Assembly: GCF_029946005.1 (NCBI RefSeq)
Contig: NZ_JAQSDR010000008.1
Span: forward strand, 124,001-188,000
Direction: 5' to 3'
Source: Aquabacterium sp.
GTDB lineage: Bacteria; Pseudomonadota; Gammaproteobacteria; Burkholderiales; Burkholderiaceae_C
DNA: 64,000 bases
This document shows positions 25,813 to 35,594 of the stretch, piece after piece; within the stretch, counting starts at the first letter, position 1; the number at the start of each line of letters is the position of its first letter. Position numbers and translations under genes: made by a program. The notes under the pieces are model-generated. The model made no database searches. It saw only the letters and a list, made by a program, of their open reading frames with translations, and was not told the DNA's origin.

Positions 25813-26924
25813 GCCCATCGCCCCATTCCGTCCAGGCCAATGTCGATTCCGACATCATCCACGCTCCCGTGGTGCTCGACATCGAAGGCTTGAGCCTCAA
25901 TGCCGATGACCGGCGTCGCCTGCAGCACCCGCTCACCGGCGGGCTGATCCTGTTTGCCCGCAACTGGGCGAGTCGCGTTCAACTCACGGCCTTGTGCGCC
26001 GAGATCAAAGAGCTGCGGCCCGATGTGCTGATCTGCGTGGACCATGAAGGCGGACGTGTGCAGCGCTTCAAGACCGATGGTTTCACGCACGTGCCGCCCA
26101 TGCGCCGTTTGGGTGAGATGTGGATGAAGGATGGCAAGGCGGGCGAGGGCAGTGGGGCCATGGCGGCTACCGATGCCGCCACGGCTTGTGGCTACGTGCT
26201 TGCCAGCGAGTTGCGCGCCTGCGGCGTTGACCTGACCTTCACCCCGGTGTTGGACCTGGACTTTGGTGAGAGCAGCGTGATCGGTGACCGCGCCTTTCAC
26301 CGAGATCCGCGCGTGGTGGCCATGCTGGCCAAAAGCGTGATGCATGGCCTGCTGCTGGCTGGCATGGCCAATTGCGGCAAACATTTTCCGGGCCACGGCT
26401 TCGTCAAGGCCGATTCGCATGTCGACGTGCCCATTGACCGCCGCAGCCTCAAGGCGATCCTGGGCGACGATGCCAAGCCGTATGAGTGGATGAGTACCTC
26501 GCTGACCAGTGTGATGCCGGCCCATGTCATTTACCCCAAGGTGGACGACATGCCGGCTGGTTTTTCGCAGCGCTGGCTGCAGGACATCCTGCGTGAGCAG
26601 ATGGGTTTTACCGGGGCCATCTTCAGCGATGACCTGAGCATGGAAGGCGCCAGCGTGGCGGGCGACCACACCCAAGGTGCCGTGGCCGCGCTCAATGCTG
26701 GCTGCGACCTCGTGTTGCTGTGCAACCAGTCTTTGAAAGGTGGCAGGGCCGTGGACGACCTGCTCGATGGGTTGCAGATTGCCCATGCGCGCGGCCTTTG
26801 GCAGCCCAGCGCCGACAGCGAAGCTCGACGCTTAGACCTGTTGCCGCAAACCGCACCCTTCACCTGGGATGAGTTGATGCACCACGCCCCGTACCACCAA
26901 GCCCTGGCCCGCCTGCCGGGTTGA
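25809..26924 (+). CDS. nagZ: Beta-N-acetylhexosaminidase NagZ
   Basis: Cytoplasmic glycosidase (family 3) that removes GlcNAc from recycled peptidoglycan muropeptides. The family motif KHFPGHG with D in DSHVD is present (NCGKHFPGHGFVKADSHVD), and the nucleophile aspartate lies in IFSDDLSMEGA. Substrate-binding DHEGGRVQRF is intact. It is 371 residues, with a Ser/Asn-rich N-terminus. It is the last gene of the operon, followed by two hairpins. Confidence 0.94.
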   Translation: MSPSPHSVQANVDSDIIHAPVVLDIEGLSLNADDRRRLQHPLTGGLILFARNWASRVQLTALCAEIKELRPDVLICVDHEGGRVQRFKTDGFTHVPPMRRLGEMWMKDGKAGEGSGAMAATDAATACGYVLASELRACGVDLTFTPVLDLDFGESSVIGDRAFHRDPRVVAMLAKSVMHGLLLAGMANCGKHFPGHGFVKADSHVDVPIDRRSLKAILGDDAKPYEWMSTSLTSVMPAHVIYPKVDDMPAGFSQRWLQDILREQMGFTGAIFSDDLSMEGASVAGDHTQGAVAALNAGCDLVLLCNQSLKGGRAVDDLLDGLQIAHARGLWQPSADSEARRLDLLPQTAPFTWDELMHHAPYHQALARLPG

Positions 26925-26947
26925 CGCGCGCATCTTGACCGATTAGT

Positions 26948-26967
26948 CGCCCACGACAAAGTGGGCG
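26948..26967 (+). other. Hairpin downstream of nagZ
   Basis: CGCCCAC (26948-26954) and GTGGGCG (26961-26967) form a perfect seven-pair stem with a six-base loop. No T-run follows, and it is 9 bases before the main terminator. Confidence 0.4.
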
Positions 26968-26976
26968 GCCCATGAA

Positions 26977-27011
26977 AAAAGCGCCATCTCCGTTAAGGGG
27001 ATGGCGCTTTT
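26977..27011. terminator. Bidirectional terminator between nagZ and rne
   Basis: AAAAGCGCCATC (26977-26988) pairs with GATGGCGCTTTT (27000-27011). Six A bases precede it, so in the leftward direction it reads as a full U-run terminator for rne, and in the rightward direction it serves nagZ. Confidence 0.75.
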
Positions 27012-27024
27012 CATTGGGCTTCGA

Positions 27025-30000
27025 TCAGTTGGTGGTCGACTCGAAAGGCAGCTTGATCTGATTGAGGTCCTTGCGGGTCTCGACCAACACCAGCGGGCCT
27101 TCATCAGCGATCACCATGGGTGGACGCTCGCGTGGCACATGGGCCGGCTTGGGCTCACTGGCAATCGCTTCGCGGATGGCATTGACCTTGTCCGAGTCCG
27201 AGTTCACCCACTGCAGGCCTGCGTTTTGCGCAATGGCATTGAGGTCGTTCAAGGGCAAGACAAAGGCTTCGGCCTCAGGGGCTGCCGGTGCTGCGACCAT
27301 CACTGGTTCGGCAGCGACGACAGGGGCCGCTGTCGCGACGGGGGCTGGCACCTGGATGGCTTCCACCGGGGCCACGGCCAAGGCCACAGGCGGCGTTTCT
27401 TCCACCGGCTCAAAAGACGCTTCAGCAGTGGGTGCTGTCGAAACGCTGTTGGGCGCCAGGCTGAATGGACCCACATCGGCCGATGGTGGCGGCAAGGTCA
27501 AGTTCAAGCCAGCTTGTGGTGCGGGTTCGATGGCGGCTTGAGCCTCGTCTGTGTCCGCCGGGCGATCACGGCGGTCGCCACGGCGATTGCGGTCACGTCC
27601 ACGGCCACGGCGACGGCCATCGGCATTTTCGCCTTCACCTTCAGGGCGTTCGCCTTCATTGAGGTCGTCAGCACCTTCGGTGCGAACGGTCTCTTCTGGC
27701 TGGCGAGGTGCTGATTCACCTGACTCGGCGGACTGTTGTTCAGTCGCCTGGCCTTCTGTGTTCAAGGCAGCATCGTCACGCTCGCCACGACCACGGCCAC
27801 CACGGCGACGGCGACGTGCGCCATCGCGTTCGGCAGTTCCTTCCGTTTGCGCATTGGTGCCCACGGGAATGGTGTCGACAAATGCGTTTTCAGGCACTTC
27901 CACCGCGATGTTGTCACGGGGTGCGCGGTCCTGGCGATCACCACGCCCACGGCCACCTCGGCCACGGCCACCTTCGGGGCGGGCTTCGTCAGTTTGACGC
28001 GGTGCGGCGGCTTCACCACGGGCATTCAACTCGCTGGTGATCTCGGTTGCGGTGGCGCGGTCTTCGCGCGGGGCGCGGCCACGTCCACTGCGGCCACCAC
28101 CACCTTCACGGGGCTCACGGCCTTCGGCAGCGGCAGGGCGCTCGGTACGCTCACCACCACGGTCGGCGCGTTCACCACGCTCGCCACGGCCACCACGTTC
28201 ACCGCCACGCTCGGCGCGTTCGCCATTACCGTTGGCGCTGCGTTCGCCGCCACGGCCTTGACCGTCACGACGTCCACGGCCCTTGCCACCCCGGCCACCC
28301 TTGCCATCGTCTTTGGCGGGGTCCTTCGGGGCTTCTGGCGCGGGCTTGACTTCAGTCGCAGGCGTGAAGGCTGGCGTGCTGGAGAACAGACTCTTGATCC
28401 AGCCAAAGAAACCACCGGTCGATGGTGCAGGCGCGGCCGCAGGCTTGGGCGCAGCGGCGACAGGCGTCGCTGCCGATTCCAGCGCGGGTTCGTGCTTGGG
28501 CACGGCCATGGGCGCGGGCTGATCGGGCAACACGCCCTTGATGATCGGCTCTTGCTTGGGCTTGCTCTTCTCGCGGCGAGTGATGCCGACATCTTCCTCA
28601 GGCTCCTCGATCATCGAGTAGCTGGTCTGGATGTTTTCCAGACGCGGGTCGTCGTGGCGCAGGCGTTCCAGCTTGTAGTTCGGCGTTTCAATGTGCTTGT
28701 TGGGGATCAACAGCACGGTCACGCGTTGCTTCAATTCGATCTTGGTGATCTCGGTCCGCTTTTCATTCAGCAGGAACGAGGTCACTTCGACGGGCACTTG
28801 CACGTGCACGGCGGACGTGCCGTCCTTCATCGATTCTTCTTGAATGATGCGCAGGATCTGCAGCGCCGAAGATTCGGTGTCGCGGATGTGGCCAGTGCCG
28901 TTACAACGTGGGCAAGTGATGTGCGAACCTTCGCTCAGCGCAGGGCGCAGGCGTTGGCGGGACATTTCCAGCAAGCCGAACTTGCTGATGGCGGCCAGTT
29001 GTACACGGGCACGGTCAAAGCGAAGCGCATCGCGCAGTCGGGTCTCGACCTCGCGGCGGTTCTTCGACTCTTCCATGTCGATGAAGTCGACCACGATCAG
29101 GCCGCCCAAATCGCGCAAGCGCATCTGGCGGGCAATTTCGTCGGCCGCTTCAAGGTTGGTGCGGGTGGCGGTTTCTTCGATGTCGCTGCCACGGGTGGCG
29201 CGCGCCGAGTTCACGTCTACCGAAACCAAGGCTTCGGTGTGGTCGATCACGATGGCGCCGCCGGAAGGCAGGTTCACTGTGCGGCTGAAGGCCGTTTCGA
29301 TCTGGTGTTCGATCTGGAAACGCGAGAACAGCGGGGCATCGTCACGGTAGCGCTTCACGCGGTTGGCCGTGTCGGGCATGACGTGCAGCATGAACTGCTT
29401 GGCCTGCTCGTAGATGTCGTCCGTGTCGATCAGGATTTCGCCGATGTCGGAGGTGAAGTAGTCGCGGATGGCGCGGATCACCAGTGACGATTCCTGGTAG
29501 ATCAGGAAGGCGCCCTTGCCAGTGCCGGAGGCATCGTCGATGGCCGTCCACAGCTTGAGCATGTAGTTCAAGTCCCACTGCAGCTCGGCGGCGGAGCGGC
29601 CGATGCCAGCAGTGCGGGCGATCAGGCTCATACCCTTGGGGTATTCGAGCTGATCCATCGCTTCTTTGAGTTCTTCGCGATCATCGCCCTCGATGCGGCG
29701 GCTGACGCCACCACCACGCGGGTTGTTGGGCATCAGGACCAAATAGCGGCCGGCCAGCGACACGAAGGTGGTCAGGGCAGCGCCCTTGTTGCCGCGCTCT
29801 TCTTTTTCGACCTGGACGAGCAATTCTTGCCCTTCCTTGATCGCGTCTTGAATGCGGGCCGAGCGGACGTCGACACCCTCGCGGAAGTACTGGCGCGAGA
29901 TTTCCTTGAAGGGCAGGAAACCGTGGCGCTCTTCGCCGTAATCGACGAAACAGGCCTCAAGCGATGGCTCGACGCGGGTCACAACGGCTTTGTAAATGTT

Positions 30001-30117
30001 GCCTTTGCGCTGTTCGCGGCCCTCAATTTCGGTCTCGAAGTCGAGGAGCTTTTGTCCGTCGACGATGGCCAGGCGGCGCTCTTCAGGCTGCGTGGCATTG
30101 ATCAGCATGCGTTTCAT
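27025..30117 (-). CDS. rne: Ribonuclease E
   Basis: Essential endonuclease for mRNA turnover and rRNA/tRNA processing. It starts [21 protein letters not shown]. An S1 domain begins near residue 35, the catalytic region contains [13 protein letters not shown] and VVDFIDMEE with metal-ligand aspartates, and CPRCNGTG near residue 401 is the zinc-link that joins subunits. The last ~500 residues are a disordered, Arg/Gly/Glu-rich scaffold ([34 protein letters not shown]) for RNA and degradosome binding. The total is 1030 residues. The ATG at 30117 matches the family start. A long gene-free region lies upstream. Confidence 0.96.
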   Translation of the reverse strand: MKRMLINATQPEERRLAIVDGQKLLDFETEIEGREQRKGNIYKAVVTRVEPSLEACFVDYGEERHGFLPFKEISRQYFREGVDVRSARIQDAIKEGQELLVQVEKEERGNKGAALTTFVSLAGRYLVLMPNNPRGGGVSRRIEGDDREELKEAMDQLEYPKGMSLIARTAGIGRSAAELQWDLNYMLKLWTAIDDASGTGKGAFLIYQESSLVIRAIRDYFTSDIGEILIDTDDIYEQAKQFMLHVMPDTANRVKRYRDDAPLFSRFQIEHQIETAFSRTVNLPSGGAIVIDHTEALVSVDVNSARATRGSDIEETATRTNLEAADEIARQMRLRDLGGLIVVDFIDMEESKNRREVETRLRDALRFDRARVQLAAISKFGLLEMSRQRLRPALSEGSHITCPRCNGTGHIRDTESSALQILRIIQEESMKDGTSAVHVQVPVEVTSFLLNEKRTEITKIELKQRVTVLLIPNKHIETPNYKLERLRHDDPRLENIQTSYSMIEEPEEDVGITRREKSKPKQEPIIKGVLPDQPAPMAVPKHEPALESAATPVAAAPKPAAAPAPSTGGFFGWIKSLFSSTPAFTPATEVKPAPEAPKDPAKDDGKGGRGGKGRGRRDGQGRGGERSANGNGERAERGGERGGRGERGERADRGGERTERPAAAEGREPREGGGGRSGRGRAPREDRATATEITSELNARGEAAAPRQTDEARPEGGRGRGGRGRGDRQDRAPRDNIAVEVPENAFVDTIPVGTNAQTEGTAERDGARRRRRGGRGRGERDDAALNTEGQATEQQSAESGESAPRQPEETVRTEGADDLNEGERPEGEGENADGRRRGRGRDRNRRGDRRDRPADTDEAQAAIEPAPQAGLNLTLPPPSADVGPFSLAPNSVSTAPTAEASFEPVEETPPVALAVAPVEAIQVPAPVATAAPVVAAEPVMVAAPAAPEAEAFVLPLNDLNAIAQNAGLQWVNSDSDKVNAIREAIASEPKPAHVPRERPPMVIADEGPLVLVETRKDLNQIKLPFESTTN

Positions 30118-30834
30118 GTGAACTCCAGTCCATGCGAGGCCGGCCCTGGATGGCACCAGGCAGACCTCGATTCACCACCGACCGGAGTCAGTGGCAACCT
30201 TCATGCACGAGTCAACGCAGAAAGAACCGAGAAGGAATTGCCGTGGCTGGTGACCCGAGAGGGTCAGTGCAGCAGGGGCGCATGCGCGGGTGACATGGCA
30301 CAAACCCCTGGCGACCACCCCGGGTTGTCGGGACCGCTGTACAGCAAGTCCTCGTCAAACCAGGGCATCGGGCAGGAGGAGGGCGAATCGGGCCGTATTG
30401 TCCAGTGGCGCGCGCAAACCTCAGCGCCCGGCTTCGTTGTGCGAAGCAGGGCGAGGTGTAGGGCGGCAATGGAAACGTGCAGGATAGGCCGGGACATTAG
30501 TGCGGTCACTCGACGCGGACACCAGCGAAATGAATCTCTGGCGCCAAAAAACCTTGAGTCGTGGTTCGTTCGACATTGGCTCTGACACACGCGGCGACCT
30601 GGCAAGACCACACCTTGGGTGGTTTTCTCCGGAACGCAGCACGTGATGCATCACCATCAATTTGGCGGGACTCCCCGCCGGGCCACGTCTGGGCGATGCA
30701 AAGCGGTCTCAAAAGGTAAACTCTCGCTTGGCTTCGCCAAAGATTGCGACTGCAATTTAACAATCACAACACTTCATCACGTGGCTCAGCCCATTATAGG
30801 TGCGAAATCTGCATCTCACAGTCCAAAAAAGCCA
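30118..30834. other. Long gene-free region between rne and rluC
   Basis: About 717 bases with no supported gene. It probably holds a long rne 5' leader (leftward), as E. coli rne has one of about 360 bases that mediates autoregulation, and the rluC promoter near its right end. Short frames here lack codon-use or homology signs. A -35 TTGTGA and a -10 CAATCT 17 bases apart are present on the rne strand near 30743-30771. I could not assign specific structured elements. Confidence 0.5.
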
Positions 30835-31821
30835 GTGAATTCAAGCACTTCGACCCCTGCTGCGGTACAGCGCTTGACCATCGATGAAGGCGGTGCCGGC
30901 CAGCGCCTTGACAATTACCTGATCAAGGTGCTCAAAGGCGCGCCCAAAACCCTGGTGTACAGAATCATCCGCAGCGGCGAGGTGCGGGTCAACAAAGGCC
31001 GGGCCTCGGCCGACACGCGCCTGGTCCTGGGCGACGAGGTGCGCGTGCCACCCCTGCGCCTGTCCGAGAAATCTGAGGAAACCACGGCGGCGATACCCGC
31101 CAAGGAATTCCCCATATTGTTTGAAGACGAGCATCTGTTGGCCATCAACAAACCCGCTGGTGTGGCGGTGCACGGCGGCAGCGGTGTGAGTTTCGGCGTG
31201 ATCGAGCAATTGCGCCGCGCGCGTCCTCAAGCCAAGTTTCTGGAATTGGTGCACCGGCTGGACAAGGAAACCTCGGGCATATTGCTGGTGGCCAAAAAAC
31301 GCAGCGCTTTGACCACACTGCAAGACCATTTTCGTGAGCGCAAGGTGCAAAAAACATACGCGGCGTTGGTGATTGGCGCCTGGCCGGACCACAAAAAGGT
31401 CATCGATGTGGCGCTGCACAAATTCCTGACGGCGGATGGCGAGCGCCGCGTCAAGGCCGTGGCAGACGACAACGACGATGGCCGCCGCTCCATTTCATTG
31501 GTCAAAGTGATGAAGCATTACGCCGACTTTAGCCTGCTGGACGTGACCATCAAGACCGGCCGCACTCACCAGATCCGCGTTCACCTGCTGAGTGAAGGTC
31601 ACCCCATCGTGGGCGACGACAAATATGGTGATTTCACCTTGAACAAAGCCATGGCCCGGGGGGGGGCGGTTTCAGGCGTGCGCTTCGAGCGCATGTTCCT
31701 GCATGCCCGGTATTTGCGCTTGCCTCATCCCGCCACGGGTGAAGACATGACGTTTCAAGCGCCCTTGCCGACCGACTGCGAGTCGCTGTTGACCGCGCTG
31801 GCGTCAGCGCCCAAGAAGTAA
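30835..31821 (+). CDS. rluC: 23S rRNA pseudouridine synthase RluC
   Basis: Isomerises three uridines of 23S rRNA (955, 2504 and 2580 in E. coli). An N-terminal S4 domain is at about 20-80 (QRLDNYLIKVLKGAPKTLVYRIIRSGEVRVN), and the catalytic aspartate is D143 in HRLDKETSGILLVAK. Family blocks GRTHQIRVHL and IVGDDKYG are intact. No ATG fits. GTG at 30835 gives 328 residues, close to E. coli RluC (319), while GTG at 30781 would add 18 residues. Downstream genes follow within 12 bases, overlap, or have gaps of 15 bases or less. Confidence 0.9.
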   Translation: MNSSTSTPAAVQRLTIDEGGAGQRLDNYLIKVLKGAPKTLVYRIIRSGEVRVNKGRASADTRLVLGDEVRVPPLRLSEKSEETTAAIPAKEFPILFEDEHLLAINKPAGVAVHGGSGVSFGVIEQLRRARPQAKFLELVHRLDKETSGILLVAKKRSALTTLQDHFRERKVQKTYAALVIGAWPDHKKVIDVALHKFLTADGERRVKAVADDNDDGRRSISLVKVMKHYADFSLLDVTIKTGRTHQIRVHLLSEGHPIVGDDKYGDFTLNKAMARGGAVSGVRFERMFLHARYLRLPHPATGEDMTFQAPLPTDCESLLTALASAPKK

Positions 31822-31831
31822 AGTGCTGACC

Positions 31832-32509
31832 ATGAATTCACCCTCTTCATCACGCCCCCGCCAGTTCGACCTGATCGTTTTTGATTGGGACGGCACGCTG
31901 TACGACTCGACAGCGCTGATCGTTCGGTGCATCCAGGCGGCTTGCGCTGACCTGGAACTGCCGATTCCGTCGCGCACGGCGGCGTCTTATGTGATTGGCC
32001 TGGGTTTGCACGATGCCCTGGCGCATGTGGCCCCCACCTTGCCCAAGGAGCGCGTGCCCGAGCTGGGCCTGCGCTACCGGCATCACTATTTCCAGCGCCA
32101 GCACGAACTCAGCCTGTTTGACGGCTCGCTGGAGTTGCTGGCCGAACTCAAGTCTCGCCACCACTGGCTGGCCGTGGCCACGGGCAAAACCCGCTCAGGC
32201 TTGAACGAAGCCTTGGAGCACGTCGCCTTGCGCGGCGTGTTCGACGCCACCCGGACCGCCGACGAAACCCAATCCAAGCCGCATCCCCTGATGCTGCAGG
32301 AGCTGATGGCCGAGTTCAGCATCGCCCCTGAGCGCACCTTGATGATCGGCGACACCACGCACGACCTGCAATTGGCGGTCAACGCGGGCACCCATTCCCT
32401 GGCGGTGAGTTATGGCGCCCACGAGCCCGCAGCCTTCGCGGACTACCCGACTCGTCACGTGGCCCATTCCGTGGCCGAATTGAAGCAGTGGTTGATGCAA
32501 CATGCCTGA
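31832..32509 (+). CDS. HAD-superfamily phosphatase, phosphoglycolate phosphatase-like
   Basis: A 225-residue HAD hydrolase (subfamily IA). Motif I is FDLIVFDWDGTLYDST with the nucleophile aspartate, motif II is VATGKTRSG, the lysine of motif III is in SKPHPLMLQEL, and motif IV is MIGDTTHDLQLAVNAG. Its substrate is not deducible. It overlaps the following Rieske gene by eight bases and sits between it and rluC, a conserved local arrangement that suggests co-regulation but not a shared reaction. Confidence 0.85.
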   Translation: MNSPSSSRPRQFDLIVFDWDGTLYDSTALIVRCIQAACADLELPIPSRTAASYVIGLGLHDALAHVAPTLPKERVPELGLRYRHHYFQRQHELSLFDGSLELLAELKSRHHWLAVATGKTRSGLNEALEHVALRGVFDATRTADETQSKPHPLMLQELMAEFSIAPERTLMIGDTTHDLQLAVNAGTHSLAVSYGAHEPAAFADYPTRHVAHSVAELKQWLMQHA

Positions 32510-32879
32510 ATTGAACAAAGAGCCCCAATTTTTGTGTGAGTCGTCCGCATTGGAAGAGTGCGGTGAAGCCGTGGTTTTCGACGTGCTGGAGTGGGGGCAA
32601 AGCGTGTCGGCCTTTGCCGTGCGCTACGACAACGAGGTGGTGGCCTACCTGAACCAGTGCGCCCACGTGCCCACCCAGATGGACTGGGAGCCAGGCAAGT
32701 TCTGGGACCAGGACAAGCGCTTCATCATCTGCTCGGTCCATGGCGCCTTGTACGACCCGCCGAACGGCCAATGCGTGGGCGGCCCCTGTGTGGGCAAGCG
32801 TCTGGTCAAGATGACCGTGGAAGAGCGCGACAAGCAGGTGTATTGGTATCCTAGCGACCGAATTCAGCCTATTTTCTAA
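32502..32879 (+). CDS. Small Rieske [2Fe-2S] protein
   Basis: A stand-alone 125-residue Rieske domain. Cluster ligands are the Cys and His of NQCAHVPTQMDWEPGKFWD and the Cys and His of ICSVHGALYDPPNGQCVGGPC. This is the ferredoxin-type Rieske spacing. It lacks a dioxygenase or cytochrome partner here, so it may donate electrons to an oxygenase encoded elsewhere, or act with the neighbouring proteins. No transit or signal sequence. It lies between a HAD phosphatase and an S49 peptidase. Confidence 0.85.
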   Translation: MPELNKEPQFLCESSALEECGEAVVFDVLEWGQSVSAFAVRYDNEVVAYLNQCAHVPTQMDWEPGKFWDQDKRFIICSVHGALYDPPNGQCVGGPCVGKRLVKMTVEERDKQVYWYPSDRIQPIF

Positions 32880-32894
32880 GAGAGTGTCTTGTTC

Positions 32895-33851
32895 ATGAGC
32901 GCAGTTGATCCGTCTTCTTCCCCTGTCGCTGCGGCACAGCAAGGCATGTTGGAAGAGTTCGCCAGGGCCTATTTGCTTCAGCAACGCCGTGAGCATCGCT
33001 GGCGCTGGTTTTGGCGCATGGTGTGGATCCTCATCGCTGCCACCATGATCTGGGCGACGCTGGAAAACATGCCGGCATCGACAGCACCTTCTGCACCTCA
33101 CACCGCGCTGGTCGAGGTGCGGGGCGAGATCGGGGGTGACACCGAGGCCAATGCCGACAACCTGACCACCGCCTTGCGCAGCGCCTTTGAGGATGCTGGT
33201 GCCCAGGCCGTGGTCATTCGCCTCAATTCACCCGGTGGCAGTCCGGTTCAGGCTGGCCTGGTCAATGACGAGATCCGCCGTCTGAAGGTGTTGCACAAGA
33301 AAAAAGTCTATGCGGTGTGCGAAGAAATGTGTGCCTCGGCGGCCTATTACATCGCTGTGGGCGCCGATGAAATCTACGTGGACAAAGCCTCCATGGTCGG
33401 CTCGATCGGGGTGCTGATGGATGGCTTTGGCTTCGTCGGCATCATGGACAAGGCCGGGGTTGAACGCCGCCTGCTGACGGCTGGCGCCAACAAAGGCATG
33501 CTGGACCCTTACTCGCCGCGCAATCCGCAACACGAAGTCTTCGCCCAAGCCATGCTGGATCAGATCCATCAGCAGTTCATTGCTGTCGTGCGCCAGGGGC
33601 GCGGCAAACGCCTGCAAGAATCCCCCGAGACTTTTTCAGGCCTGTTCTGGAACGGGCAAGAGGCGGTGAGGCTGGGTTTGGCCGATCACGTGGGCAGTCT
33701 GGACATCCTGGCGCGTGACGTCATCAAGGCCGAGGACATCATCGACTACACGCTCAAGGAGAACTTGGCTGAACGCCTGGCCAAACGTTTTGGCGCGGCT
33801 TTTGGCAGTGGGGTGGTGCATGCCATGCGCAGTTCGGTGTCGATCCGCTGA
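32895..33851 (+). CDS. S49 family signal peptide peptidase (SppA-like)
   Basis: A membrane-bound serine peptidase of 318 residues. An N-terminal helix (about residues 37-56, RMVWILIAATMIWATL) anchors it, and the S49 domain follows. The serine nucleophile is S148 in EEMCASAAYYIAVGADEIY, and the general-base lysine would lie in DKASMVGSIGVLMDG to NKGMLDPYSPR. This short form corresponds to SohB or the C-terminal half of SppA, which degrade cleaved signal peptides in the membrane. It is the last gene after rluC, 10 bases from the convergent HDOD gene. Confidence 0.86.
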   Translation: MSAVDPSSSPVAAAQQGMLEEFARAYLLQQRREHRWRWFWRMVWILIAATMIWATLENMPASTAPSAPHTALVEVRGEIGGDTEANADNLTTALRSAFEDAGAQAVVIRLNSPGGSPVQAGLVNDEIRRLKVLHKKKVYAVCEEMCASAAYYIAVGADEIYVDKASMVGSIGVLMDGFGFVGIMDKAGVERRLLTAGANKGMLDPYSPRNPQHEVFAQAMLDQIHQQFIAVVRQGRGKRLQESPETFSGLFWNGQEAVRLGLADHVGSLDILARDVIKAEDIIDYTLKENLAERLAKRFGAAFGSGVVHAMRSSVSIR

Positions 33852-33860
33852 TGGATTGGA

Positions 33861-34703
33861 TCAGCTGTCGATTTCCATGATCTTGCGCTTGGCTGATTCG
33901 TCCGACAGCGTGAGCAACTGCGCCACGTCGGCGATGTCATCGGGCAGCGCTGCCTGGGCGTGAGGGTCGTCCCAGCCGTACTGGGTGTGGCGGGCAATGC
34001 GAACGGCCAGCAATACCGTCTTCACACGGGGGTGCTCGGCGTTGCGATCATCGGTGTTCTTGATCAGCAGCTCGGGCAGTTGCCAAGCTTGCATCAAGGC
34101 GTGCGCCAAGTCGGTTAATTCAATGCCCAACACTTCTTTCTGCACATCGGCTGAACGAAGCGTGTGGTCGGCTCTCTGGCGCTGGGCGATGGTCAGGGCC
34201 AGGAGCGGGGCATGACACCAAAGCAGCATCTCGGCGAAGTCGTGCAGCAGGGCGGCCTCCTGGAGCATGTCGGCGTCTTCGTCCTGACGGTGGCTGGCGA
34301 AAGTGACCGCCAGATGCGCGGCCCGGCGAGCCCGCTTGATGACCTTGAGTAATCCGCTCAAGGCCTCTGGGTAGTCTGCCAGCCAGTTGATCACCGATGG
34401 CACGTTCTCGTTGGACCTGAAAAACGGCCCAATGCCTTGCATCAGGATGGCGGACGTCAATGTCTCGGGCGAGCTGATGTGCCGACGATGGCAGTCTTGT
34501 GAGACCTGCATCAGCACCTTCAGCGTGATCAAGGGGTCGCCACCCAGGTTTTGCGACAGCATGTGGGCATCCACGTCGCCCCTGGCATCCTCCATGGCCC
34601 GCATCTCCGCCAGCTCGGCAACGGAGGCGGGCAACACTGGGATCGCGGCTCGGGTGAAAACCGTGACCCAGTCATTGAGGGTAGGTAATGCTTGATCAAT
34701 CAT
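33861..34703 (-). CDS. HDOD domain protein
   Basis: A 280-residue protein of the HDOD family, HD-related but usually lacking the metal-dependent phosphohydrolase residues. The core is seen in ELAEMRAMEDARGDVDAHMLSQNLGGDPLITLKVL and LQEAALLHDFAEMLLW, with a partial HD pair (LLHDF). HDOD proteins are signalling adaptors tied to cyclic-di-GMP and motility in other bacteria. There is no partner domain here. It is the second of two leftward genes with the chalcone-isomerase-like gene upstream, separated by 106 bases. Confidence 0.8.
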   Translation of the reverse strand: MIDQALPTLNDWVTVFTRAAIPVLPASVAELAEMRAMEDARGDVDAHMLSQNLGGDPLITLKVLMQVSQDCHRRHISSPETLTSAILMQGIGPFFRSNENVPSVINWLADYPEALSGLLKVIKRARRAAHLAVTFASHRQDEDADMLQEAALLHDFAEMLLWCHAPLLALTIAQRQRADHTLRSADVQKEVLGIELTDLAHALMQAWQLPELLIKNTDDRNAEHPRVKTVLLAVRIARHTQYGWDDPHAQAALPDDIADVAQLLTLSDESAKRKIMEIDS

Positions 34704-34809
34704 GAGGAGCCTGCAAAATCAACTGCAGATGGTCACCTTATCGACAATAAGCGAAATTGTTTCAAGGCGTTTCAATCATGATATTGCTCACAGGCGGGTG
34801 TTTTGTGTC

Positions 34810-35388
34810 TTATTTGCCGCCCAGCAGTGATTGCTTCAAGTCGGAGTCCACCGGTTTGGGCCCCAGCCAGATGCGCAACACGGCTTGTTGAAAGTCATCG
34901 CCGGTGATTTCTGGGCCTCTTCTTTTGCCGTCCAGCAGCACGTGGGTGCCTTCGCCGGGCACAAAGTCGATCTGAATGACCGTGCCTTTCTTGACGGGGC
35001 CAAAGTCCAGCATCATGGCCTTGATCTCGTTCAGCTTGGTCTGGAACTTGGCCTGATCTGCCTCGCTGTTGTTGGCCTTGAAGCCCTTGACGGTGGCATC
35101 GGCGAAGTCTTCTCCCGTCAAATCGCGCAGCAACACGATCTTCATGACTTTGGCACCAGGTTGACCCACCACATTGGCCGCGTTGGTGTCTGTTTTGAGC
35201 ACGTACAAGCCGGCGGCGTAGAGGTCAATGATCACTTTGACTCGCACACCCGCGCCATTGAGCTGCAGGGGTTGGGTCGCAAGTTGAAGGGTGTCGGTGA
35301 ACTTGACGCCTCTGACCTCGGTGGCGGCCACGGCAGGCAATGCCAGCAGGGCGATCGAGAGGAGCAGTGCTCGTGCAATTGATGTCAT
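34810..35388 (-). CDS. Chalcone isomerase-like periplasmic protein
   Basis: A 192-residue exported protein with a signal peptide (about residues 1-19, LLLSIALLALPAVA). It resembles the bacterial chalcone-isomerase fold family (FTDTLQLATQPLQLNGAGVRVKVIIDLYAAGLYV, GEGTHVLLDGKRRGPEITGDDFQQAVLRIWLG). Bacterial members lack the flavonoid-enzyme active site and probably bind fatty acids or other lipids. An in-frame ATG at 35400 would add four residues; 35388 is preferred because GGAAAA lies just upstream. Function is unknown. Confidence 0.75.
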   Translation of the reverse strand: MTSIARALLLSIALLALPAVAATEVRGVKFTDTLQLATQPLQLNGAGVRVKVIIDLYAAGLYVLKTDTNAANVVGQPGAKVMKIVLLRDLTGEDFADATVKGFKANNSEADQAKFQTKLNEIKAMMLDFGPVKKGTVIQIDFVPGEGTHVLLDGKRRGPEITGDDFQQAVLRIWLGPKPVDSDLKQSLLGGK

Positions 35389-35594
35389 TGTGTTTTCCAT
35401 TCTTTGAGCCTGGCATTTTGCGTGCCCAGCCATTCATTCGCCGTGAGGTGGCGGGTCGATACTATGCCTTGCAAAAACTGCATACCCAGCGTTCCTCACC
35501 GGGTGCAGCGTCGCCACAACGATATTGACTTGATCTTGCAGGCAAAATCGGGCTTCACCTTATCGTTCGGTTGGTTTGTTCGCGAGATAGATGC

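Noticed and set aside
27736-29487. Long open frame opposite rne (583 codons)
   Set aside because: Antisense to the Arg/Gly-rich repeats. Composition is Thr/Ala/Phe-rich without motifs.
29827-30585. Frame running from the rne start into the upstream gap
   Set aside because: First half is antisense to rne. The rest lacks a ribosome-binding site and any recognisable motif.
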